A stretch of 52,149 bases of DNA from Heyndrickxia sporothermodurans (GTDB lineage Bacteria > Bacillota > Bacilli > Bacillales > Bacillaceae_C). Position numbers and translations under genes: made by a program. Each line of letters starts with the position of its first letter. The stretch's first letter is position 1. The notes under the pieces are model-generated. The model was not told where the DNA came from. It saw only the letters and a program-made list of their open reading frames with translations, and did not search any database. This document shows positions 39,735-50,057 of this stretch, piece after piece. The DNA lies in assembly GCA_018333075.1 (NCBI GenBank), contig BORH01000026.1, positions 1 through 52,149 of the forward strand, written 5' to 3'.

Positions 39735-40026
39735 CCTACTAGATTTTGCAATAAATGCAAAGGGAGACTTATCGACATGGTAATCCTATGAGAAAGTTGA
39801 GACATGTAGAACTTTTTGTTATTAAAAAAATATTAGACAAGCTCCCATACTATTCGACATTTTTACTGTAACGTTTTTCGCGAAAATTGTTGCATTTTTG
39901 TATATTGCATTATGGTATAGTATCACTTAGTTTAGGGGCATCTTTTCTAATTTGTGCACCCCTCAATGATTTGAAGCTGCAATATATCGATTCAAAAGTA
40001 ACAAAATTCAAGAAAATTCTTTTCTA
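39735..40026. other. tatD-yabE intergenic region
   Basis: About 290 bp with no gene. It contains a perfect 12-bp palindrome TTTTCGCGAAAA (39875-39886), a perfect 0A-box match on the minus strand (TGTCGAA, 39859-39853), and on the plus strand a possible extended -10 (TGGTATAGT, about 39915-39923). No terminator for tatD is evident. None of these is assigned a function. Confidence 0.4.
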
Positions 40027-40794
40027 TTAATTTATGCCGAATAGTCGTTTTGCATTTTTGGTTGTTTGATCCGCTACTTCTTCTAAAGATACTCCTTTTA
40101 TTTCAGCGATTTGTTGTGCTACAAGCTTAACAAAAGCGGGTTCGTTTCTTTTCCCCCTATATGGATGTGGGGCCAAGTATGGACAATCCGTTTCAATCAA
40201 TAAATGACTTAAAGGAATTTCCAGAGCAACCTCTTTCGGTTTTTTCGCATTTTTAAAGGTAACAGGTCCCCCCAAAGAAATATAGAAATTCATATCGATA
40301 CATTCTTTTGCAATTTCTGTGCTTCCACTAAAGCAATGCATAATACCGCCTACTTCTTTTGCATCCTCTTCTTTCAAAATATCAACAATATCTTGTGTCG
40401 CTTCTCGATTATGAATAATTATAGGCAGTTTCACTTTTTTTGCTAACTTAATTTGTTTACGGAAGACCTCTTTTTGAATTTCCTTCGGTGATTTATCCCA
40501 ATGATAGTCTAATCCCATTTCTCCTAAAGCAACAACTTTGGGATGCGCAGTTAACTCTTCTATCCATAGTAAATCTTGCTCAGTCATATCTATTGCATCT
40601 ACTGGATGCCATCCAATACTCGCATAAAGAAAATCATACTTTTCAACAAGCTCCATCGCTTTATTAATAGTCGGTCGGTCAAAGCCAACCACAACCATAT
40701 TGCTTATTCCTGCTTCTTTTGCGTTGCTTATCACCCCTTCAAGGTCCTGATCATATTGTGTATCATTAAGATGAACATGTGTATCGAATAACAT
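40027..40794 (-). CDS. tatD: TatD-family metal-dependent deoxyribonuclease
   Basis: 255-residue TIM-barrel hydrolase. Metal ligands visible: DTHVHLND (His6, His8), GEMGLDYHWDKSP (Glu about 92), IIHNREA (His about 128), GIMHCFSGS (His about 153) and ETDCPYLAP (Asp about 203). TatD proteins act as 3'-5' DNases or D-aminoacyl-tRNA deacylase-like enzymes; the B. subtilis gene is yabD. AAGGAG before ATG 40794. Confidence 0.95.
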   Translation of the reverse strand: MLFDTHVHLNDTQYDQDLEGVISNAKEAGISNMVVVGFDRPTINKAMELVEKYDFLYASIGWHPVDAIDMTEQDLLWIEELTAHPKVVALGEMGLDYHWDKSPKEIQKEVFRKQIKLAKKVKLPIIIHNREATQDIVDILKEEDAKEVGGIMHCFSGSTEIAKECIDMNFYISLGGPVTFKNAKKPKEVALEIPLSHLLIETDCPYLAPHPYRGKRNEPAFVKLVAQQIAEIKGVSLEEVADQTTKNAKRLFGIN

Positions 40795-41119
40795 AACTTT
40801 TCTCCTTATTCCAAATTTATTTTATAATAAAAACTCTACATACGCTTTGCATTCCTTTAACATTTACATTACATTTTATTGGGGACATTTTCCTTGCGAA
40901 TTGGAAAAATGAGTAATAAAATAGGGCGTCATAACTATACACTCTTCGACAAACTTTTTCTGTGTTTCATAGACGTATTCCCTTAGATGCATACTTCTAT
41001 CTATTTGTTACTTTTTCATTCAAATGCCAAATATCTCTACATCTTTGCCAAGTTCTCTTTAGTCATAATCCCTACTTTTTAACGAATAATTTTTTTATTA
41101 CTAGTTATAAAAAAAGAAA
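40795..41119. other. metS-tatD intergenic region
   Basis: AT-rich, no gene. The only feature noted is a 0A-box match on the minus strand (TGTCGAA, 40951-40945), expected by chance at this base composition about once every few kilobases. A tatD promoter must lie here but is not clear. Confidence 0.3.
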
Positions 41120-41175
41120 ATAACATAGAGAATCCCGTCGAAAAATGTTCCACGTGAAACATCTCTATGTTATTT
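41120..41175 (-). terminator. intrinsic terminator of metS with parS in its loop
   Basis: Perfect 13-bp inverted repeat AATAACATAGAGA (41120-41132) and complement (41163-41175), followed on the minus strand by a T-rich tract. The 30-bp loop includes the parS site, which is itself nearly palindromic and directly abuts the stem. Confidence 0.85.
41147..41162. promoter_or_regulatory. parS: parS chromosome-partition site (ParB/Spo0J binding)
   Basis: TGTTCCACGTGAAACA is a full 16/16 match to the Bacillus parS consensus TGTTNCACGTGAAACA. ParB (Spo0J) loads at such sites and spreads, recruiting SMC; in B. subtilis most parS sites are near oriC, in keeping with the location of this window. Confidence 0.93.
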
Positions 41176-41217
41176 CATAACTAATAAATGGTAACAATTT
41201 CTTTTAGAATATTACAA

Positions 41218-43246
<2,029 letters not shown>

Positions 43247-43646
43247 AAACATATAAAAAGTTTTTAAATAAGATAGTTTAAAAAAATATCTAGTTTGTAT
43301 ATTTTTCATCCACCATTTTGTAAAAACTCATTCATAAAAATAGCAAAAATAAAGTTATAGAAAAGTGCCTTTAATAAAATATTTTAACCGCTTATACCAT
43401 CAAAATATACCTAAATATTTGCTTTTCTGCAACTTTCCAAACTATATATATAATTATAATGAAAAAAATAAAAAAAGAATACGTTGAATTTTGTCGAATA
43501 TTCTTTGCAACCTTTAAAAATTTTAAGTTAACTGACTATTTTTTTACTTTAAACTTATTAAAATAGTCTAATTTAGTGATTTAAAATCCTTATATATCAA
43601 CGGTTTTACAAGTTTTACAGATTGATATTTTATCGAAAATAATTAT

Positions 43647-43675
43647 TGACGAATATGGGAATCGTTGGTATGATA
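43647..43675 (+). promoter_or_regulatory. abrB promoter (sigma-A)
   Basis: TTGACG (43647-43652), 17-bp spacer, TATGAT (43670-43675); predicted start near 43682, 64 bp before the abrB ATG. Confidence 0.8.
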
Positions 43676-43694
43676 GATTCAGTTATAAAAATTA

Positions 43695-43711
43695 TGTCGA
43701 ATTATGACGAT
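43695..43711 (+). promoter_or_regulatory. tandem Spo0A boxes downstream of the abrB promoter
   Basis: TGTCGAA (43695-43701) and TGACGAT (43705-43711), ten bp apart and just downstream of the predicted start. B. subtilis abrB has the same tandem 0A boxes at the same position, through which Spo0A~P represses it. Confidence 0.85.
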
Positions 43712-43745
43712 TATATTTAATTAAAATGTGAGAGGAGAAACAAAA

Positions 43746-44027
43746 ATGAAATCTACTGGTATTGTACGTAAAGTTGATGAATTAGGCCGTGTTGTTATTC
43801 CTATTGAACTTCGACGCACTCTTGGAATTGCAGAAAAAGATGCATTAGAAATTTATGTTGATGATGAAAAAATTATCTTAAAAAAATATAAACCTAGCAT
43901 GACTTGTCATATCACTGGGGATGTTTCTGATGACAATGTTCAATTGGCTGGTGGGAAATTAGTCCTTAGCCGTGAGGGTGCTGAACAATTAATTCAAGAA
44001 ATTCAAAACGCTTTTCAAAAAAAATAA
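43746..44027 (+). CDS. abrB: transition-state regulator AbrB
   Basis: DNA-binding repressor of post-exponential genes (including spoVG and spo0H in B. subtilis). 93 residues: N-terminal swapped-hairpin DNA-binding domain MKSTGIVRKVDELGRVVIPIELRRTLGIAEKDALEIYVDDEK is cut here to note only its key motif GRVVIPIELRR (about 15-25), and a C-terminal multimerisation domain. ATG 43746 follows AGAGGAG; an in-frame GTG at 43728 is part of the RBS region. It is the only protein gene on the plus strand in this window, divergent from metS, exactly as in B. subtilis. Confidence 0.98.
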   Translation: MKSTGIVRKVDELGRVVIPIELRRTLGIAEKDALEIYVDDEKIILKKYKPSMTCHITGDVSDDNVQLAGGKLVLSREGAEQLIQEIQNAFQKK

Positions 44028-44046
44028 ATCAATTTTAAATATAAAA

Positions 44047-44083
44047 AAAAGGCATCACTATTAAAAAATAGTAATGCCTTTTT
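44047..44083. terminator. bidirectional terminator between abrB and rsmI
   Basis: Stem of about 15 bp (AAAAGGCATxACTATT and complement) with T runs on both strands, 20 bp after abrB and 67 bp after the convergent rsmI stop. Confidence 0.9.
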
Positions 44084-44149
44084 CTTTTCATTCAAGCCTC
44101 ATGATTATATTTTTTGTATTTCAAAAAGGAGGAAAGTAGTAGGAGAATA

Positions 44150-45028
44150 TTACTCTCGATGATATTCTTGATAAACTTCCCTTTTCGGAACATCACGGTC
44201 TTTAGCCGCTTGTTTAATCGCCTCTTTTGATGAAAAACTCTTTTTAGAAATATAATGATTTACATGATCAATAATACTCAATTCCGACCACCACTCTATT
44301 TCTTCTTCTTCATTAAGCGGTTCTAGACGTCCTTCGACTACAACACAAAATTCTCCTCTTATTTCATTGCTTTCGAACCATTGAATAGCTTCTTCAATCG
44401 TTCCTCTTAAAAATTCCTCAAATTTCTTTGTTAGCTCACGACAAAGAACAATTTTTCGATTACCAAGAATATCATTCATTAGTTTCAATGTTTCTTTTAT
44501 CCTATGAGGCGCCTCATATAAAATGAAAGTTGATTCTTGTTTGCTTAGCTGTTCTAATTCTAGACGTTTATCTTTTTTTCCTCTTGGCAAAAAACCATAA
44601 AAATAGAAAGGCTGAGGATTTATTCCTGAAGCAATCAATGCAGTAAGTGCGGCATTAGCTCCAGGTAATGGTACAACAGGTACATCATTCTCTAAGACAG
44701 AAACTACTAGATCATATCCAGGATCAGAGATAGAAGGCATACCTGCATCACTAACAAGAGCAATCTTTTCTCCAGATAACAATCTAGATAATAAATGTTT
44801 GGAGCTCACTTCTTTATTATGTTCATGATAGCTGGTAATAGGAGTTTCAATCTCAAAATAATTACAAAGCTTTTTCGTGTTTCTAGTATCCTCTGCAGCA
44901 ATTATATGAGCTTCTTTTAATATTCTGATGGCTCGAAAGGTCATGTCTTCCAGGTTTCCGATAGGAGTTGGAACAAGGTATAGAATTCCTTTATTGCTCT
45001 CATCTGAAAAGCTCTTTTGTACTTTCAT
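44150..45028 (-). CDS. rsmI: 16S rRNA (cytidine1402-2'-O)-methyltransferase
   Basis: Methylates the ribose of C1402 in the decoding site. 292 residues, SAM-dependent TP-methylase fold: GILYLVPTPIGNLEDMTFRA (about 14-33), AAEDTRNTKKL, ALVSDAGMPSISDPGYDLV (about 89-107) and PLPGANAALTALIASGI. A C-terminal extension is normal for RsmI. Twenty-six bp after trmN6; B. subtilis has the GIY-YIG gene yazA in that gap, absent here. Confidence 0.96.
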   Translation of the reverse strand: MKVQKSFSDESNKGILYLVPTPIGNLEDMTFRAIRILKEAHIIAAEDTRNTKKLCNYFEIETPITSYHEHNKEVSSKHLLSRLLSGEKIALVSDAGMPSISDPGYDLVVSVLENDVPVVPLPGANAALTALIASGINPQPFYFYGFLPRGKKDKRLELEQLSKQESTFILYEAPHRIKETLKLMNDILGNRKIVLCRELTKKFEEFLRGTIEEAIQWFESNEIRGEFCVVVEGRLEPLNEEEEIEWWSELSIIDHVNHYISKKSFSSKEAIKQAAKDRDVPKREVYQEYHRE

Positions 45029-45054
45029 TCTTATCCCTCCTCACAAAATAACAA

Positions 45055-45798
45055 TTATTGTTTCCCAAATAACATTTCGTTAACCTCTTCTGAATATTGA
45101 TTTTCCTCTCGATATATATAAAGTGGAGATAGAACCTTTAGATCTCGTTTTCCATCCTTTATTCCTTCAACAAGTATCGTATTTGCTTCCTTCCCATGCT
45201 TTGGATAAACAAATCTAAGACGTTTTGGCTCAAGGCGATATTTCCTCATTAAAGTTAAAATATCCAACAGCCTTTCCGGTCTATGAACGAAGGCAGCTTT
45301 TCCACCTTGGCGTAATAATTTACTACTGACCATAATAACATCCTCAAGTGTACATAACAATTCATGTCTAGCAATGGCTAAGTGCTCATTTGCATTTTTC
45401 TCACTTCTTGGGGGTGTTGAGAAATAAGGTGGATTACATGTTACAACATCAAACTTTCCTGTTCCCAAGGTTTCTGGCATGTCTTTTATATCACCATGAA
45501 TCATTCGAATTTGATTTTCTAATTGATTATATTGAACACTACGGACAGCCATATCATACAATCTTTCCTGTATTTCAACTCCAGTAATTGTCGCCTTCGT
45601 TCTATTACTAATTAATAACGGAATTACACCATTTCCTGAGCATAGATCAATAATTTTACCTTTTTGGATAGGTAAATAAGCAAACCGAGCTAATAAAACG
45701 GCATCAAGTGAAAAGGCAAATACAGATGGACTTTGAATAATTCTTAATTTCTCTGCAAGTAAATAATCAAGTCTTTCATCCTCTTTAAGATCTACCAT
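45055..45798 (-). CDS. trmN6: tRNA1(Val) (adenine37-N6)-methyltransferase-type protein (YabB)
   Basis: 247-residue SAM-dependent N6-adenine methyltransferase: SAM-binding [17 protein letters not shown] (about 49-65) and the catalytic motif NPPYF (about 121-125), the mark of N6-adenine enzymes. Family members modify A37 of tRNA-Val; which tRNA is used here is inferred. Cotranscribed with rsmI. Confidence 0.92.
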   Translation of the reverse strand: MVDLKEDERLDYLLAEKLRIIQSPSVFAFSLDAVLLARFAYLPIQKGKIIDLCSGNGVIPLLISNRTKATITGVEIQERLYDMAVRSVQYNQLENQIRMIHGDIKDMPETLGTGKFDVVTCNPPYFSTPPRSEKNANEHLAIARHELLCTLEDVIMVSSKLLRQGGKAAFVHRPERLLDILTLMRKYRLEPKRLRFVYPKHGKEANTILVEGIKDGKRDLKVLSPLYIYREENQYSEEVNEMLFGKQ

Positions 45799-45878
45799 TC
45801 TATACCTCCATCAAAACATACATTATTCTAAGAACATTGGTTATAGACAAAGAAATAAGGGAAAATGTCAGAAAAAAA

Positions 45879-45899
45879 CCTTCCCCTTATAAAGGAAGG
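45879..45899 (-). terminator. intrinsic terminator of yabA
   Basis: 6-bp GC-rich stem CCTTCC/GGAAGG with 9-nt loop, T7 on the minus strand; between yabA and trmN6. Confidence 0.85.
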
Positions 45900-45955
45900 C
45901 TACTCAGATATCTTTCATTTCCCATTGTAATATATTTCCCTGAATATATATTTTC

Positions 45956-46333
45956 TTACTTTTTATTTAAAAATGATAGACAGAACAAGCAATCTTCGTC
46001 TTTTCTAGGACTGCCAAAATGAACATTGCAAATATGAAATCCCTCTTGATAAAGTCTAGCTAAATTATCATAGCCTTCGCCAATATCAAGTTCTTTATGA
46101 TTTGGACCAGCTTGATTTTCTTTTTCATTATTTTGTTCTGAGGTGCCTTTTCTGTTTATGGCATATTCTCCCTTATCCAGACGGCGTCGCAAATGCTCAT
46201 TTTCTAACTTTAATGAATTATTTTCCTCAATCATTTCAGCTAGATTTTTTTTTAATTCACCTAACTGCTTATACAAGTTTCCAATCTGGCTCTCCATATT
46301 ACTTACTGAATCGAAGAACTCTTTTTTATCCAT
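45956..46333 (-). CDS. yabA: replication-initiation control protein YabA
   Basis: Binds DnaA and the DnaN clamp and limits DnaA activity at oriC. 125 residues from ATG 46333 (GAGGTG upstream): N-terminal leucine-zipper coiled coil for tetramerisation (about 1-55) and a C-terminal zinc-binding domain, [20 protein letters not shown] followed by HFG...[12 protein letters not shown], with the conserved Cys/His ligands. Lies next to ricT and holB, as in B. subtilis. Confidence 0.97.
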   Translation of the reverse strand: MDKKEFFDSVSNMESQIGNLYKQLGELKKNLAEMIEENNSLKLENEHLRRRLDKGEYAINRKGTSEQNNEKENQAGPNHKELDIGEGYDNLARLYQEGFHICNVHFGSPRKDEDCLFCLSFLNKK

Positions 46334-46344
46334 AAGCGACACCT

Positions 46345-47166
46345 CTATTCCGTGGCCTGGATCGATACGGCATCTTCATTTAATAATTCATCCATTGTAA
46401 ATTCTAGAACGCGTTCTTCTAGCTGTACTTGCAAAACCCGTTCTAAAATATTCAGTCCAACTACTTTTCCGGAACCTAGAGGTGTTCCAACTGTCTCACC
46501 TACATCTGGTAAAAATTCCTTTGCCGATTCATATTCATCATTCTCATATTTAAGACAACACATTAATCTTCCACAAAGACCAGAAATTTTAGTTGGGTTT
46601 AAAGAGAGATTTTGATCCTTTGCCATTTTTATAGATACTGGTTCAAAGTCACCTAAGAAGGTAGAGCAGCATAGCATTCTCCCACATGGACCAATTCCAC
46701 CCAGCATCTTTGCTTCATCTCTTACACCTATTTGCCGTAATTCAATTCTAGTACGGAAAATAGCAGCTAAATCTTTCACAAGCTCGCGAAAATCTACACG
46801 ACCATCTGCCGTAAAGTAAAAAATAACTTTATTGCGATCAAATGTATATTCTACATCTACTAGCTTCATATCAAGTTGATGTTCCGTAATTTTATCACAG
46901 CAAACTTGATACGCCTCATTTGCTGCTTCTTTATTTTCATCAACAATTATATGATCCTTTTGATCTGCAATTCGAATGACCCTTTTTAGAGGTAGGACAA
47001 CATCATGCTCTTCCACCGTTTTACGATTTGTGACTACTTTACCAAACTCTACTCCTCTTACCGTCTCAACGATGACAGAGTCATTTTTTTGAATCGAGAG
47101 ATCACCCGGATCAAAATAATAAACCTTACCGGCTTTTTTAAATCTAACACCTACTACATTAAACAA
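46345..47166 (-). CDS. ricT: RicT (YaaT), Y-complex subunit controlling RNase Y
   Basis: PSP1-domain protein that with RicA and RicF speeds phosphorelay to Spo0A and guides RNase Y mRNA processing. 273 residues; two Cys clusters bind Fe-[17 protein letters not shown] (about 158-173) and [16 protein letters not shown] (about 189-204). Start is TTG at 47166 with GGGGGG eight bases before it; the next codon in-frame upstream is not possible without reading through the holB terminus. Overlaps holB by 8 bp. Confidence 0.96.
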   Translation of the reverse strand: MFNVVGVRFKKAGKVYYFDPGDLSIQKNDSVIVETVRGVEFGKVVTNRKTVEEHDVVLPLKRVIRIADQKDHIIVDENKEAANEAYQVCCDKITEHQLDMKLVDVEYTFDRNKVIFYFTADGRVDFRELVKDLAAIFRTRIELRQIGVRDEAKMLGGIGPCGRMLCCSTFLGDFEPVSIKMAKDQNLSLNPTKISGLCGRLMCCLKYENDEYESAKEFLPDVGETVGTPLGSGKVVGLNILERVLQVQLEERVLEFTMDELLNEDAVSIQATE

Positions 47167-48166
47167 AGGTAGATCCCCCCTGCAATTTTAAGACAAGCTG
47201 TTCCATCAATAAATGAGGATTCATATTTCCATGTAGCCTACGTTTTGCCTCTAGAATGGCAGACATTTTTTCCGCTAGCTTTGCAGGCGAATTACGAAGC
47301 ATATCTCTTTCAAATTGGGATTGCAGTTCTGGATATGCCAATTGCTTGTTTCTTCCTATCTGTAACGTAAGAAGATCTTTATAAATAAACAGTAATAGAT
47401 CTAATCCTTGATCTATTTGATTTTTTTCTCTAAAGTGATTATACCAGTCCTCTTGCAATTCAACCATGGCAAATAATGAGCCTTTCCCCATGACTTCATA
47501 TAATTTTAACACTATCTTTCTGGCTTGTGCAAACCACTCGTCATTATTCAACTTCATAGCCTCTATAGGATCATTAGTAAGATTGGCTAACAATGGTGCT
47601 AATGTAGGGGATATTCCGTCTGAAATTAATTTTTCTTCTAAATCATTAAATGATAGTGGCTTAAATGATATAACCTGACATCTTGAAAGAATAGTAGGTA
47701 GTATTTGTTGTATTTGTTCAGTAATTAATATTGCCGTTGTTTCAGAATTGGGCTCTTCTAAAAATTTTAGTAGACTGTTTGCAGCATTAACAGTCATTTT
47801 ATCCGCATGTACAATGGTATAAAACTTTTTCTTTGATTCTACTCCAGACTTACTAAATTCCTGTTGCAAGGATCTAATCTGCTCTTTTTTTATTGAAAGT
47901 CCTTCTGGTTCAAGTAAATGAACATCTGGATGACTTAAACTATTAATTCTTTTGCAATTACTGCATTGCTCACACGGGTTCATGTTCTTACCTATATTTA
48001 AGCAAAATAAGCTTTTGGCAACTAATAAACTAACCTCTTTTTTACCTAACCCTTGCTCCCCCTCGAACAAATAGGCATGAGCAACTCTTTGTTTTAATAT
48101 ACTATTTTTTAACATTTTTGCTGCTAATGGCTGAACCATTTCAAGTTCATCCCAAGTCAAAGACAA
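47159..48166 (-). CDS. holB: DNA polymerase III delta' subunit
   Basis: Clamp-loader AAA+ subunit. 335 residues: Walker-A-like FEGEQGLGKKEVSL (about 34-47), the zinc-binding CEQCSNCKRI (about 64-73) and SRCQ sensor motif (about 163-166), LLKFLEEP (about 123-130). Start TTG 48166 with GAGAGTG upstream. Operon with yaaR, ricT and yabA. Confidence 0.95.
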   Translation of the reverse strand: MSLTWDELEMVQPLAAKMLKNSILKQRVAHAYLFEGEQGLGKKEVSLLVAKSLFCLNIGKNMNPCEQCSNCKRINSLSHPDVHLLEPEGLSIKKEQIRSLQQEFSKSGVESKKKFYTIVHADKMTVNAANSLLKFLEEPNSETTAILITEQIQQILPTILSRCQVISFKPLSFNDLEEKLISDGISPTLAPLLANLTNDPIEAMKLNNDEWFAQARKIVLKLYEVMGKGSLFAMVELQEDWYNHFREKNQIDQGLDLLLFIYKDLLTLQIGRNKQLAYPELQSQFERDMLRNSPAKLAEKMSAILEAKRRLHGNMNPHLLMEQLVLKLQGGSTFV

Positions 48167-48180
48167 AATCCATCACTCTC

Positions 48181-48621
48181 TTACGTAAATATATTTAATA
48201 TCAGGCCCTTAATTTCCCCGATTTTTCCTAAAATATCAATTGAAGGCTTTTCTTTTTTTATATAATCTTCTGTAAGCTCAATAAGTTGTTGATCAATTTG
48301 CTCAACAATATTAAGTTTTCTTCCTTCTCCAAATTGATTCCATGTATGTGATTGCTTTAAATTCATTCCAAAATCAACAGTTTCCTGTATAAATCGTTTG
48401 ACTAAGTTCTTATATTTGGCTAGATCTTTAAATGTACGGGAACGTGATAGTCGTTCACCTGCTGAATCTATTTCAGATAAAAGCTTATTTAATTGTTCAA
48501 TCTGAAGCTTTTCACCTTGTTTATGAATAATTTCATTAAATTTCAAGTGGCTGGAGCTCGCACTTTTTTGATCAAGTCGTTTATTCTCCATTCCTAACCG
48601 AATATCTTGATTTATCTTCAA
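48181..48621 (-). CDS. yaaR: YaaR (DUF327) protein
   Basis: 146-residue cytoplasmic helical protein of unknown function. Conserved DUF327 region: LNKLLSEIDSAGERLSRSRTFKDLAKYKNLVKRF (about 48-80) and C-terminal PSIDILGKIGEIKGLILNI. I chose TTG 48621, which follows GGAGG by seven bases and gives the B. subtilis length; codons upstream to 48687 lie in darA. No function is proposed. Confidence 0.93.
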   Translation of the reverse strand: MKINQDIRLGMENKRLDQKSASSSHLKFNEIIHKQGEKLQIEQLNKLLSEIDSAGERLSRSRTFKDLAKYKNLVKRFIQETVDFGMNLKQSHTWNQFGEGRKLNIVEQIDQQLIELTEDYIKKEKPSIDILGKIGEIKGLILNIFT

Positions 48622-48634
48622 CTTATTTCCTCCA

Positions 48635-48994
<360 letters not shown>

Positions 48995-49033
48995 TCATAT
49001 TTCTATAATCTAATCGTATTCCTTTATACCTTA

Positions 49034-49064
49034 ATTATATCATTTATTAGTGCTAGTTTTGCAA
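49034..49064 (-). promoter_or_regulatory. candidate darA promoter
   Basis: On the minus strand: TTGCAA (49064-49059), 19-bp spacer (long), TATAAT (49039-49034). Upstream, 49065-49251 shows nothing recognisable. Confidence 0.45.
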
Positions 49065-49251
49065 AGTTTGTTGGTAATTATGTCAGTTTGGTAATACAGT
49101 AGCTGTCATTTCGTTTATTCATAATATATTTCCTAACTTTGTATTTCTAAACTTTGGACTACATTAATAGTAAGAAAACCCTTGATCTAAACTTCTTTTC
49201 TATACTATATGTATTTGCTATTTGTCTCTAATAATCCTTTTAAATAAAATT

Positions 49252-49285
49252 AAAACCTTGAAGAAAATTTTTCCTTCAAGGTTTT
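49252..49285 (-). terminator. intrinsic terminator of tmk
   Basis: 12-bp perfect stem (AAAACCTTGAAG and complement), 10-nt loop; T-rich afterwards on the minus strand. It is about 85 bp beyond the tmk stop. Confidence 0.85.
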
Positions 49286-49368
49286 ACCTTTGCAATATTT
49301 TAAATCATATCTTCTCAAATTAATATTGATTGACCCTTCTAATAAAAATGTTCAAGAGACATTAATAT

Positions 49369-50010
49369 TTAGACACGTTTTTCACTTAATATTGCTTCCT
49401 CTACTTTCGATTTTACTTCTTCATAAACACAATCTAAAGGTCTACTTGCATCTACTTCATAAATTCGTTCAGGAAATCGATCTAATAATTGTCTGAATCC
49501 CTTACGAACTTTTAAATGGAAATCCTTTTTCTCCAAATCAAGCCTATTTACTTCTCTTCCTTGATTTGCTGCAATTCTTTCTAGACCTATTTCAACATCT
49601 ACATCAAAATAGATTGTTAAATCCGGCATTATATCTTGTATGGCAAATTGGTTAATTAAATAAACCTCTTCAATTCCTAACTCCCTTGCTACTCCTTGAT
49701 AAGCTAATGAACTATCTATAAAACGATCACAAAGTATAATGGCTCCCCGCTTTAAAGCCGGAATAACCTTTTCTACTAGATGCTGTCTCCTAGCAGCAGC
49801 ATATAATAGTGCCTCAGTTCGAGGATCCATTTCCGTATTTTCTTTATCTAAGATTACTTTTCTTATTTGCTCAGCTATTTTAATGCCACCAGGCTCACGA
49901 GTCATGACAATATCATTTCCTTGTTTTATTAACTCATCCCCTAGTTTATTCAATACAGTCGTTTTTCCAGCCCCTTCTGGACCTTCTACAGTAATAAATA
50001 ATCCACCCAT
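49369..50010 (-). CDS. tmk: thymidylate kinase
   Basis: Phosphorylates dTMP to dTDP. 213 residues: P-loop [15 protein letters not shown] (about 9-23), the DRF motif [19 protein letters not shown] (about 91-109) and LID region near [16 protein letters not shown] 50010 ([10 protein letters not shown]) has GGAGG six bases upstream; an in-frame codon at 50025 is less likely. Follows yaaO by about 50 bp. Confidence 0.97.
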   Translation of the reverse strand: MGGLFITVEGPEGAGKTTVLNKLGDELIKQGNDIVMTREPGGIKIAEQIRKVILDKENTEMDPRTEALLYAAARRQHLVEKVIPALKRGAIILCDRFIDSSLAYQGVARELGIEEVYLINQFAIQDIMPDLTIYFDVDVEIGLERIAANQGREVNRLDLEKKDFHLKVRKGFRQLLDRFPERIYEVDASRPLDCVYEEVKSKVEEAILSEKRV

Positions 50011-50057
50011 ATTAACCTCCGACAATCTAATTCAAATACAACATTCATTTTGTGCGA

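Noticed and set aside
40945-40951. 0A box upstream of tatD
   Set aside because: A single 7-mer expected by chance several times at this base composition; no matching promoter.
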